Under the pieces are notes generated by a model. It saw only the letters and a list, made by a program, of their open reading frames with translations. It was not told the origin of the DNA and made no database searches. The position numbers and the translations under genes are program-made. From Ascaris suum (taxonomy: Eukaryota > Nematoda > Chromadorea > Rhabditida > Ascarididae), in assembly GCA_013433145.1 (NCBI GenBank), contig CM024169.1:10238817-10302816 (forward strand): DNA of 64,000 nt, written 5' to 3'. This document shows, piece after piece, positions 53,967 to 64,000 of this stretch; the stretch's first letter is position 1; each line of letters starts with the position of its first letter.

Positions 53967-56900
53967 CTAGTTAGTCAATACGTTTGCTATTTATAACTAT
54001 GCCAACATTTTCTTCCATTTAAATATTTACATTACACTATTGGTGATTTAATTATACCTAATTTATCCTGCAGATATTTTATAATATCTTAGCTGACTGT
54101 GGCCATATAACTGTGGTATATATTTGTTTATAGTCATTTTGTTTATTTTTTTCAAATGCATTTCTAATATTTTTGTAATCGAAAAATAGCCCTCATCGAT
54201 TAATGAGCAGTAATTGGTAGTCTCACAAAATATTTTCACCTTGAAGTTAGATATTTTCTAAAATATTTTCTCCACTTTTTTTCTACGTTAATCAATCTAA
54301 TCGATGATCTTTCATAATATTAGCAAATTTTCGAATCTTTTTTCGTTACAATTGCGGTATCTTCTCACAATAATATTGCTTAGAAATGTTCTCCGCTAAC
54401 TATCTTCCAATAGCTTCATATTGAAAACATCAGAATTATCTCATATACATTTGTATTTTATCGATTAAAATGAGTGTTTCGTAACGATTGCAATGAAATT
54501 GTCATACCGTTTTAGTAAATCAAAAACTTGACCATAAAAAGTGAGTATTTTTACACTTTTTGAGCATTGATCCCCGGAATTAAGTAGTTTATATTGTTTA
54601 CATTGGTGTTGGCAAATTCATCATTATACTGTTTATACGCAAAAATTGTAATATTCAACGAGGCATACATAATTCATTAGACGTGCAGTCGCTTTTGAGA
54701 AGCGCTGATGTTTTGGAAGGGTCTCTTTTTGTGAAGATTATTGTCAAGGTACCGACTTATCCTTAGAGACGAAATTCTCTAAGCAATTAATCGTAATCCA
54801 CAAAAATTATTAAAAATTTGATTAAAATTTTTGCAAAAAAATAACAACAAAATATGTCTTTAAAGTGGACCAACATAGGAATAATGCTTGAAACATTTTA
54901 TCGATATCCCAATTTTGGTAACCTCATAAAGATATTTCTCGAGAGGGGTAATTTTCTAAATTTTAGAACCCCTTCCAAGTTTTGTGAATTCCGGATTCTT
55001 TTTCGTTTAATAGTTTGAGAAAGGACGGATAAAATGCTCGTGCAGAAATAATCCTCAGTATGAATCTCCTGTTCCTATACCGAAGAACGGAACATTTATC
55101 TTAGAGCTTTTCGTCGAACTCACTGCTGTAGTGTATGATGATATCGATGTGGAGTGGAAAACGTTTGTGATCGAAATGAGAGGAAAATCTCATCTATTGT
55201 TTTCTCTCTTGCCCGACAATCTTTCGACGAAATATACCGTTGATCTCATCGTTTTTTTTTTCTTTCGCAGTTTATAGTTTAATCCGCTGTCATTTATCTT
55301 TGAAAATCATAGTGCATCGATATTCAGTTGATCGATCAGTTGCTTCAGTTGATTGCTTTAATGCAATGAACCGTTGCGCCCCATGTTTATTTCTTACTTT
55401 ATTACTCGAATTTTCTCTTCAAGCAGTAAGTGTAAGTAATGGACTGAATTATATTCAGATCTTCAATTTTATGTGGTTATTTTATATTTATAATGGCTAT
55501 CAAAATATGCTCATCTATAGAACTTTTTCCTTCCAAACAATAATTCGAGTTCACATTGTAAGAAATAAATCTAATGTAGTCATAATCGAAAGTAATCATT
55601 CTTCTAACCTCATTGAAAATTTTACTCATTATTGATGATTATTTATGTTGATAACTTTCTAAGAAGTAATTTTCAATTGGCTACTAAAATAAAGGATTTT
55701 CACACATCGGTGACGGATATGAGTTTCCTCAAGATTTCAATAACTATAATTATAATTGATTCTTTCTTGATTTCAGTTCCTTTAATTACTCATTCTCAAT
55801 GAAATTTTAATAGTTTCTAGACGATATGACTACCACTGAATCTATCATAGTTTGAAATTAAATCTTCAAACGAGGAAATTGATAAACAATTGTGAGGAAA
55901 ACCTATCGAATATGAAAAGGAAATGACTATTTTCGAGAGGAATAAAGACAAGAAGATTAAAACAAATGCGTAACATTTACTCGATGCATTATGACATTAT
56001 AACTACGATACTGTATTGACGGCGTTCATGTGAGCATACTCATAATGCAGAATTGTTCCATGAAATTGCCATTTTTATGTGATTTTTACATTCTTTGTAT
56101 TCTTTTTCTTATGTGTAATACGTTTCTGTAAATTATAAAGTAGCAAGGAATATGAAGATCTACCTGTGTGAATTAGCTTACTTGATTCTTTCAGCTGAGA
56201 AAGTGTGATTTGAAATAAATATTTTCTTTGGTTTTCCTTGTTAAATAAAACAATTTCAAATAATGCAGATTATAACAAAAGGATGACGTCGAAAAATTGA
56301 AATGCACATAGGGAAAGCCATCACAGTTTCGCTCACTGCAACATCATCCAATCAACCAAAGAGCTACACACAAAGAATCTTTGCTGAAATCAAGAGTTAC
56401 AAAGTTCCAAATATCCATAAAAGGAAAGAAAACTATGTGTCATATACTTTCCTTCAGAAAACTGATCATTTTTGCTCGGAAATCCCGTGAACGTTTAAGG
56501 TAGCGAACACTGGCCCTCGAGTACTTGTGTCTGTATGAATACCAACAAAAGGTAGTTTTGATTCATATTCGCCAGATTGACGATTACGTTATGCTATCCA
56601 ATGCAACAGCATTTATTCTTTCATATCGACTTATTTACTTCCCAGATGAGTGGTGACATAAAATTTGCAATTCAAAATGGTTGCTTTCCAACTTGTACAG
56701 TTAAGAATTTGGTGAGAGAAGACGTAATCATTCCCTACTGAGAATATGTCCAAATGTAAAACTCTTAACCAATATTTTTCCAACCAGTCGGTTCACCTGC
56801 TGCAACTGCAATCGCTTCCTTCAACGTATCGATCAAAATTCTTCAACGTTTCTTATGGTTTAAGGATGATGCAAAACCAAAGTCTATGAGCTCTAAGCGT

Positions 56901-57572
56901 CTCTTTTTTGCGGATATTTACAAAAAATCCACTCAGCAAATGATATGAGCTAGTGATAGACCGGAAAAAAGCACTCTGAAGACAATGGCCAAGAAACCAC
57001 TTGAAGTCATTGGCACAGCAATCGACGGAACTGTAGAAAAAATATTTCAGCGATAAGCCTAACTTAAGCGTGTCGGTCAATGATGAGAAACAAAGTGAAA
57101 AGAATTGGCCGAATATTAATATTTGAAAATCATTCACGCTAATATCTAAAGTTGTTGTCGAATTGTGTATTTTTGAAAATGGCTACGACCTTCATTGTGG
57201 CTGACTCTTCCGAGTACCGTCAGTGAATATAGCTGTTAGAATGGTTAGAATGTTGCATATGTTGAAGTTGCTGTCTGGAAGCAATTGACGAAACGCAACG
57301 CTTACCTAAGTAGGCGAATGAGGAAGAAAATTTGCATACAAGCAAATCCGAACTCGTTCAAAAAATTTTTTTTCAATTTGCATTTTTGCCTAGCAATATT
57401 TCTTTGCATATTATCCGCATATACTGTTCGATTACTCGCAACAGGATGTTAAGAAACTATTGAACACCTGAGTGTTAGAACGTCAAAAACTCAATAGAGG
57501 CAAGCGCAAACACAACGCACAGCTACGGCCTAAATACATTTAGACTGAACAGTAAGTATTATTGTTTTCCAA

Positions 57573-57906
57573 CTATTTCAAAAAGCTTCCGGGCGTTTCA
57601 AACTCTGCACTTCCATAGGTGACTTTCAGGACATCGTAAGCGATTGGAATGCGACCATCAGTACTCTCTAGAAAAAACGATTTTATGCTAAAAGCCCATC
57701 AAGAAAGAAATAAGAACATATTTAGTAGAACCGGCAGTTCAAACAACACGTATAAAAATAAACAACAACAATTGCTTTGAAGTTCTAGACGTACTTCAAC
57801 TACTGTATCAATCAATTCACCACGACTATAAGACACAGTGGCATGATAAAATCGTGATTAAAAATTATATACCGTCTTCCAGAGTACGTACACCGTTCCT
57901 TGTCAT
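57573..57906 (-). CDS. Possible small two-exon minus-strand coding unit, unidentified
   Basis: An ATG at 57906-57904 reads MTRNGVRTLED and ends G|GTATAT (exon 57873-57906, phase 1). A 205-nt intron ends CGTTTTTTCTAG, and the second exon (57573-57667) reads STDGRIPIAYDVLKVTYGSA and on to TAG. The phases match and the joined peptide has 42 residues. It may be the 3' end of a larger gene, but no acceptor was found upstream of the ATG and no family is recognised. The peptide looks natural, yet with two short exons chance is a real alternative. Confidence 0.25.
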
Positions 57907-60740
57907 GTCTCCACTTCCTCTCACGGAAATAACAACCACGTAGCGCCATAACAGTGAAAATGAATTAATTCAAGGAACAGCAAAAAAAATGCCCGGAAAT
58001 CGAAAATTTTCACTTGTTACCCCAATGGACAACCAACCAATAACCGGGCTAGGTGAAGGTGGGTTCCAGCAATTTTGTGCATGTTTAACGTCTTTTTCGA
58101 AGTTGGCATTCTAAACAGCTCGAACGGATGGAAAATATAGGAACTAGGTCAGGAACCTCGATCCAAGCTTCAATAAAGCCACATAAAAACGCAAAATCAG
58201 CGGTCCTTTCTTGCAAAAAAATTTCTAGTCATATATTTCTGTGATGTCCTCTAAGCGACGGCTTCTGTTTTCTTAAGTTATCAGCTGGAATCTTTGCAAA
58301 ATGTGCAATTGCGTCAACAGAAACGACCATATTCATTTCCAACAAACTGCACATTAGCTATCGCAAATGCTGATCCCTGCTTTCAGAAAGAATGCTAACA
58401 CCGACCCATAGAAATTTGGAAAATCGGAAACTTGAAATTCCTTCGCGAAACTTGGTGAATTTACGATTCCATATCGGTGGGGATGCCACTCAAAATTGGA
58501 AACATCGCAAAATACTTGATGCAAATATATCAAAAGCATTTATATTTATGCGCTTTTATAAATTCCTCAGCCCACTGTAATCGATTTGATGCAGACGAGC
58601 TGCAAGCTTGCAAAAGTGCATTGCGGTAAATCAATATGGGTATGGGTACTTACATATGCACATCTATCTCTCTTTCCAGCACTCACAACTCACCAAAGAA
58701 TTGAAACCAGACTTATGAAACTTGACAGCCATAAGACATATCGTACCCTTTGTCTCTTATTCCCGAATACAAGTTGATCCACAAATCCGCAAGAGCATTT
58801 AAATGTACCAAAAATCTGAGAGGATTTTATATCGATCGGATTTTTATTTTACAATAGTCAATTCACAAAAGCAGAACTTCCTTAGAAGGTTTGAATGTCA
58901 GCCATGTTAATTAAAACATGAATGCATTTTTCCGTATGCACTATTTTTAATGACAATTTATAGAGTGATTGGTGAAGCGAGCGGAATCGAAATCGAATAA
59001 CGTGCCAGCTCCTCTCATATGCTTCCTCACTTATTTCTGCAGTGACACCTCGCGTTTATGTCGTCGTATCAGCAAACATGGAAGACGACTTATCTATGAA
59101 AATATAGGCAAAAATTTTCCTTTTAAGTGCAACAATCGTATATAAGCTTTGCATCCTACTCAAAGGGTTGCAACTCCCATGAGTTTTCAGGAATTCATAG
59201 CCGCGCGAATATGGCTTTATAATTCACAAGTTTACTGCTGGAAAAAGGCAAGCACTGTACTGCTGTATTATTACAACACTATGAAGGCCATCAAAATAGG
59301 TGAATCAATAACTATATGTATCAATGATACGGTGCTGCCTAGCAACCTAGTCAATTACTGCAACTACTACGCACATCCTCTCACTCAGTGATGGCGTCGG
59401 CAACAGTTAATTATGCCATATCGAATTGTTCTGTTCTGCGATGTGTAAGAATGAAGGTGGACTCTCAACGTTGGCATCGAAGCAATATATCGACCGCCTC
59501 CTTGAGATTATTCGCAATTAAGTTTGGCTTTATCAGATGTTTCTCCCATTCGGGTCTGCAAACAAATCATTGCAATTTATCAACTATAAAATCCTTTCAA
59601 GCACTTTTCATATTGCTCACCACTCCTTTTTTTAGCATATTTGCAAATTTTTGCACAATATTTGCAAAGTGCATTATGGCGATCTTATATTTATGCGTAT
59701 TTGCATCTCTCACTTTCATAATGCAATCTTCCTCCTCTTTCTTCTTCTCCAAACTTCACTGCACGTAACAAATCCCTTTGTTAGTTGCTCATGGTTCAGG
59801 CATGCCACAAGTCAACAAACGACGCGAGATGTGGTTAATGGAAGCGTTAAAGGGAAGTTATTGCATAAATGCTATCCACATCGCATATTCAATAAGGCTC
59901 ATATCAATGCGGTTCTTTAACGTGTGTATGACTCTCAAATATTTGATGAAATCTTTACCGTACAGTACTGATCTGCAGCAGTTTGTATACCTAAAACGGA
60001 AGGAAAAGACCACTTTCAAATATGTGTTATAAATTTCTTAAGGGTAGTCATCAAGCTGCTAACCACGAGTTGGACAAGAACTGCAATTACGGTGCTATAT
60101 TGAAGTGTAATGTTTGTGACTTCCGAAGAAATCATATCCAAATGAATCACAAAACTTTCTCCCGGAATATCGTAGTTTTATAGGTGCGAATATCAAAAAG
60201 GAAAAAGGCAGCTGCATTTTCCAAAGAGCAAAAGGCATTGTCCGTTGTGAGAATATTCTGATAGTGTAACTTCCAGCGCTCTAACTGCTATATCGCGGAA
60301 TTTCGTCCTAGCTACGGAACGCTATTTTAGACACAAAATATCATCCATTCTTGTAAGATTGGAATCCCCGAGTAGAAAGCCCATTTGAATTTGGATATTT
60401 GACAATGTGCCACAACGCGCGGTTGACATGAAATCATGGCTAACGAAGTAATATCACATATTCTCGCAGATTCGGTCACTGCTCCTTTTTTTGATCTTAT
60501 CATTATACCAAATCCCGCCGATAATTGAAACGAAGCTCCATGTGCATATCTAATTCGCTGTTCTCATAGGGACTAAATCTCAACAAGAATAAACAAAGAA
60601 TAGAAAAAGACTCTATTTTGGGGATGGAACTAACTAAAAATTGATTTCAAAACATTTCCATCGATTAATTACATTATTGAGCGACTAGAACGATGGAGTT
60701 TTTGTTCACTGAACAAAATAAGAAACTGCTGCCATAATAC

Positions 60741-60832
60741 CTCCATTTGCCAGTTCGAACTTGAACGGCACGAATGCCAACTTTCATTGCGCCGCCAATA
60801 TCCGAAACGATATCATCACCTATCATAACAAC
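60741..60832 (-). CDS. LHPP/HDHD2-type HAD phosphatase, exon with motif IV (partial gene)
   Basis: On the minus strand the acceptor ATAATTACAG at 60833 opens a phase 0 frame reading VVMIGDDIVSDIGGAMKVGI and then RAVQVRTGKW. This is the conserved motif IV region of the LHPP/HDHD2 branch of the HAD superfamily (in family members, MIGDD-x-x-x-D-x-GGA-x-x-x-G and V-x-TGK). The two aspartates of GDD coordinate the catalytic magnesium. The exon ends GGAG|GTATTA in phase 2. The downstream C-terminal exon was not found. Family members dephosphorylate small phosphorylated substrates, phosphohistidine or pyrophosphate in the cytosol; the substrate here cannot be inferred. Confidence 0.88.
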
Positions 60833-61818
60833 CTGTAATTATGCGTTCAAGTCTCATTTATTATACGTGAAATGTCAAAAGTATGAATTTTCAAATGCAA
60901 GAGAGGATTTTTGGCGGAACGTTTATTAGGTGAACGAGCACTTTTTGTTGAGAATAATGTTATTTATGCCGGAAATGTTGCATGAAAACAAAAATAATGT
61001 GCATCCTGCCTGCTCGGCTCTCTCAAAAATGATCCCACTGAAGGCGCCACTGGGAACCACGTGTTTAAGGTTTTACCGGATTGAAACGGCTGTTTCGACT
61101 CTCCCAAGCGAGAGAATAGTTCCATCCAGCAATTAGAAATTTTATGCAGCGTTTTTTTTACACACTTGCAAATTTGTTGCGCAGAAAGAGATTATTGCAG
61201 CGTTGTGTCTGCGCGTACGTACATATGGGTGTTGCTGTCTGTCTGTTCTGCAGTTTCAATTCGGTAATCTTTGCTATTAAGGCAGCAAAATTTGTGGACA
61301 CAATGCACATTACAGAATGACCTCACATACATCATTTCTCTTGACCCATAATCACGAAAGCAATGATGGGAATCTAGAAGTGCCTCAAGATGGATTTTTA
61401 TTTCATACCCATTGGGCCACAGAAAAATGAATCCTTCGTGGAAGATTTGCATGAATGATTGGAACAGTTGAAATATGAAGGTATTCACTTTGCATATTTC
61501 AAAACTGTTGATAAGTCATGAAACTACTAGTTGGTCTGACGAGCAGAAACGCAAAAGGGTGTATTATACAAGCACCTTTCTTGCGTCTCTTCACCTGTAA
61601 AAGATTTCCAGATTCTTCTATAGAAGGAAAACTATTCGTGATATTCTTCCACTATTTCGGCATGGAATAGTCGCCATTAATTAGCACTTATTGCAATACA
61701 TAGCAAATAAATCTGATCAGCAAAATCACTCCAGTTCGGCATTTCTATGTGCTTTATGATTTTTCTTCAGCTAGCCCTGTCATGTCTATGAAAATAATGA
61801 AGAGCGAAGAAAGTAAAC
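60833..61818 (-). other. Intron of the HAD phosphatase gene (986 bp) with a repeat copy
   Basis: The donor GTTTAC at 61818 and the acceptor TTACAG at 60833 join phase 0 exons (DE then VVMIGDD), as expected from the uninterrupted family alignment. The middle, 61.19-61.49 kb, is a diverged copy of the repeat also present in intron 6 of the zinc-finger gene. The open frames in it are not coding. Confidence 0.8.
61192..61490 (+). repeat. Dispersed repeat copy with CTGTCTGTCTG
   Basis: It contains GCTGTCTGTCTGTTCTGCAG and then, in order, AGTTTCAATT, GCAAAATTT and ATTACAGAATGACCT, matching the 49.73-49.85 kb copy. The 98-codon minus-strand frame over it is a property of the repeat. Confidence 0.5.
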
Positions 61819-61975
61819 CTCATCTTTCGACAATCTCATATCTTTGATAGCAGCCAAGAAGAAGCTTTCGGCTGGTTTGCCGAATGTAACGATACGAGCA
61901 TCAGTTGCGTATTGCAGTGCTTTTGCAAAACCTCCAACGTCGAGACAAGGCCCATCCACTCGTTGATAGAACTTG
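61819..61975 (-). CDS. LHPP/HDHD2-type HAD phosphatase, exon with cap/motif III region (partial gene)
   Basis: The minus-strand frame reads KFYQRVDGPCLDVGGFAKAL, then QYATDARIVTFGKPAESFFL, then AAIKDMRLSKDE. This aligns without gaps to the human LHPP segment running from its RYYKETSG to the residues before MIGDD. The GKP lysine is the HAD motif III lysine that stabilises the phospho-aspartate. The chosen acceptor is TATTTCGCAG (phase 2, one base completing the previous codon). An alternative AG ten bases upstream (ATATCAG, exon from 61985) would be phase 1. The donor is GAG|GTTTAC, phase 0. The N-terminal exons with motifs I and II were not found and may lie beyond the window. Confidence 0.9.
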
Positions 61976-62361
61976 CTGCGAAATACTGATATTATCTAAA
62001 GTGCTTCACAATGGGAAGTGGTGTATTTTCTCAAATATTTCACATAATCGTCACTTTGAAATCAATGAGCAAAGAAAATGGCTTATTGATGAGAAGATTC
62101 GAGAAGATACCATTGTAAATGTCGTCTTAAGTTTCGATGTGAACTATATTATAAGCATTACCTGTAAGAGTAATTAAAACCTCAAAATCTCATAGATACA
62201 TCACCTGATCGCAATGACTGTTACAAGGATGTTTTTTTTAGAAAGACATATACGATACAAAGATATTCAAGAATAACTTTTGGCTGTAAATATTCAAAGG
62301 ATAAAGAGTTCGTTCAGTTTTTACTTCAACGTTCCACCATCTGTTCTTCAAACAATCACTT

Positions 62362-62489
62362 CTAAGCTGCTATCGCAACTCCTCTAAATGGACCTTTCCC
62401 GAAGGTGGTCACAAATAACTGTTTAATGCATGCAATATGTGACGGAACATTGCTGTCCGGTGTGAATAAAAAGCCCCCTATGATCATAA
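62362..62489 (-). other. Possible terminal exon, minus strand, unidentified
   Basis: The acceptor TTTTTTATTCAG|TT opens a phase 1 frame reading MIIGGFLFTPDSNVPSH, continuing through a segment containing LFVTTFGKGPFRG to TAG at 62362. The acceptor is good and the peptide looks natural, but the nearest upstream fragment (62546-62611) ends in phase 0 and does not join. It could belong to a different gene or be chance. Confidence 0.22.
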
Positions 62490-62545
62490 CTGAATAAAAA
62501 ATATCGTCAGTTGATAGACTGATGTAGACAAAAGCTTAAGTATAC

Positions 62546-62611
62546 CGAAGGTCGACCGAGTGGCTCTACTGCTTCTACGAATCGAGTTTTAGAGAGTGCT
62601 TCCATAAATTC
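62546..62611 (-). other. Possible internal exon, minus strand, unidentified
   Basis: GAAGTGCAG|GAA opens a 22-codon phase 0 frame (EFMEALSKTRFVEAVEPLGR plus PS) ending TCG|GTATAC. Only this frame is open, and it is rich in charged residues. It could be an upstream exon of the phosphatase gene or unrelated. The acceptor lacks a pyrimidine tract. Confidence 0.22.
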
Positions 62612-62813
62612 CTGCACTTCCTAAAGGCTTTATCGTTGACTGCCGATGTTGATCGTTGACCGAAATTAATCAACGTCACCAAAAGCAAAACTTAGCCAAC
62701 TCATATCAACTAGAGCACCACATGCATCAAAGAAAGTTTTCTTTTTGACAGTTTAACGACCCAAACACTGACCTGAGTCTTATCAAATGAGGCTGCAGTG
62801 AAAAAAAGGGAAA

Positions 62814-62849
62814 TAGGTAACAAGAACTGCGTAGGTAACAAGAACTACG
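62814..62849 (+). repeat. 18-bp tandem duplication
   Basis: TAGGTAACAAGAACTGCG (62814-62831) is followed directly by the same word with one change (ACTACG; 62832-62849). Confidence 0.9.
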
Positions 62850-64000
62850 CACAGGTGGCATCTCTTTTGGTTATTATTATCGTGCGAAGGTATCTGCTCT
62901 GTGCTCCCACGTCGGGACCACTAATGACTTTGAGGCATCAGAAAGAAATGCTTTAATGTCACAAGATTGCAGATAAGTATGCGAAATTGGAGCACAATAA
63001 AGCCGCATAAAGTCGGCAACCTGTCAGAAGCGCTAAAATTGAAACAGCAACAAAGTTCCAACCCACCAAGAATTAAAAACATACAACTTGCCAGAGGATG
63101 ATGGATTCTCAAAACAAGTGCTGACATATCTAAACCGTGCATCAACGTCATCCGTGTTGCTGTCATGGTCGAACTTCTCGCGGATGCCCGACGTTTCAAA
63201 TTTTTAAACGAGTTCATTTCTGTCTACTGATCCCCTCCTACTTAAATTCCTCCAAGAAGCGTTTTATTCTCCCCGCAACCGATAAAGCACAGCTAAATGT
63301 TAGGCAAGGGTACAAACGACGATCATTTATACTAAATGATTCATTCAGTGCTCCCCAAATAGGAGAGTGAAGGGATTCTTTGGGAAATACATAGGTGAAC
63401 TGTTGCTGCTTTTTATGTGAGTCGCATTCCTTTGGCAAGAGGTTCGAAAACGCAGACCTCCTTCTTATGTCTATGTCATCGGTTATTTTGATGTAAACGC
63501 CTTCGCGTGAAGCAATTTTTGTTTGCAAGCAAAGTGAGCCAAAATTTTTGAAAGAAATTCACACAATCCTTAAATCTCTCCTTTCGCAATCTGCTCATTC
63601 TTTATAAAACTAGGCTCGCAGAAAATGCTGCAAATTCTTTAGGAAATGTGAATTAAGTGATTAGAAAAATTTTCGCCATAAACAATGAAAGTAAAAATTT
63701 CTCAGAAGAAAGCAGATTGAATGGAAAAATGCGTTCAACTAATATTTTCAGCTTTTTTTTGTGTTTCTTGAGACGTCTTTGGGGCGTTTCAACGGTTAGC
63801 TTCCTGCCCACTCTTAACCATTGGCTGCTGTAATGCATGATTTTGTTATCTACCATGATGTATTTGATAAGTAATAAAAGAATATGTTAGAGCAACACAT
63901 AGATTTTTCGTTTCCAAGAGAGGTTCCTGATAATGCAAGCTTTGTCCTAAAATTAGAGCATAGCTCCGACTCAGAGGTCAGGAATCGTGATAGTCGGTGA

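Larger units (their letters stand above)
53694..60740. other. Intergenic and/or 3' part of the minus-strand phosphatase gene
   Basis: The sequence is AT-rich with a GT microsatellite at 53.92-53.97 kb. The C-terminal exon or exons of the phosphatase should lie here on the minus strand, but I could not identify them. A minus-strand frame at about 56.78-56.85 kb (IDTLKEAIAVAAG) has a fitting composition but no credible acceptor. A small two-exon minus-strand candidate at 57.57-57.91 kb is listed separately. The open frames at 55.2-55.6 and 59.1-60.0 kb are not recognised. Confidence 0.5.
61976..64000. other. Right-edge region, probable upstream part of the phosphatase gene
   Basis: The phosphatase N-terminal exons should be on the minus strand here or beyond 64,000, but I found no DxSGTL-type motif I. 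Two exon-like minus-strand fragments are present at 62.36-62.49 and 62.55-62.61 kb (listed separately). Other minus-strand frames near 63.04-63.22 and 63.7-63.86 kb (including QWLRVGRKLTVETPQRRLKK) are unrecognised. An 18-bp tandem duplication lies at 62.81-62.85 kb. Confidence 0.5.

Noticed and set aside
62041..62160. Minus-strand frame ending NKPFSLLIDFKVTI as the exon preceding the phosphatase exon
   Set aside because: A GTGAAA donor would fit the phase, but there is no usable acceptor upstream, the spacing to the conserved FY residues is too long for the family, and a TAA lies just before it.

Overview
This window is eukaryotic DNA and most likely comes from a nematode. It is AT-rich and intron-rich, the splice acceptors read TTTCAG or TTNCAG, and there are long (TA)n, poly-C and GT/CT microsatellites. 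I see no operons, no ribosome binding sites and no long continuous ORFs. Introns of 0.7 to 18.5 kb are large for Caenorhabditis and suit a larger parasitic nematode genome, but species and clade cannot be fixed from the sequence. The longest open frames are mostly chance. The real genes were found by joining short, phase-compatible exons.

The dominant feature is one plus-strand gene of about 40.6 kb (12,399-53,044). It has seven coding exons and encodes a predicted 413-residue nuclear C2H2 zinc-finger protein. Exon 1 carries fingers 1 and 2 and the first half of finger 3, and exon 2 completes finger 3. Exons 3 and 4 encode a basic and then acidic/serine-rich linker. Finger 4 is split between exons 5 and 6. 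Exons 6 and 7 encode a Ser/Asp-rich linker and a C-terminal heptad-repeat coiled coil. All six splice phases agree. A GC-elevated block at about 11.3-12.4 kb, directly upstream, is the likely promoter and 5' leader. An AATAAA lies 644 bases after the stop.

On the minus strand at the right end (60,741-61,975) are two exons of a HAD-superfamily phosphatase of the LHPP/HDHD2 type. They carry the motif III lysine (GKP) and the motif IV GDD. The N-terminal catalytic half and the C-terminus were not found. The two genes converge, tail to tail.

The rest (1-11.3 kb, the introns, 53.7-60.7 kb and 62-64 kb) is non-coding AT-rich DNA. It holds two (TA)n tracts that are both exactly 120 bp, three poly-C tracts, GT and CT microsatellites, short tandem duplications, a perfect hairpin, a dispersed CTGTCTG-containing repeat, and two GC-rich islands in the 18.5-kb intron that share a 21-bp exact word. 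Several minus-strand exon-like fragments are recorded at low confidence as possible decayed or nested genes.
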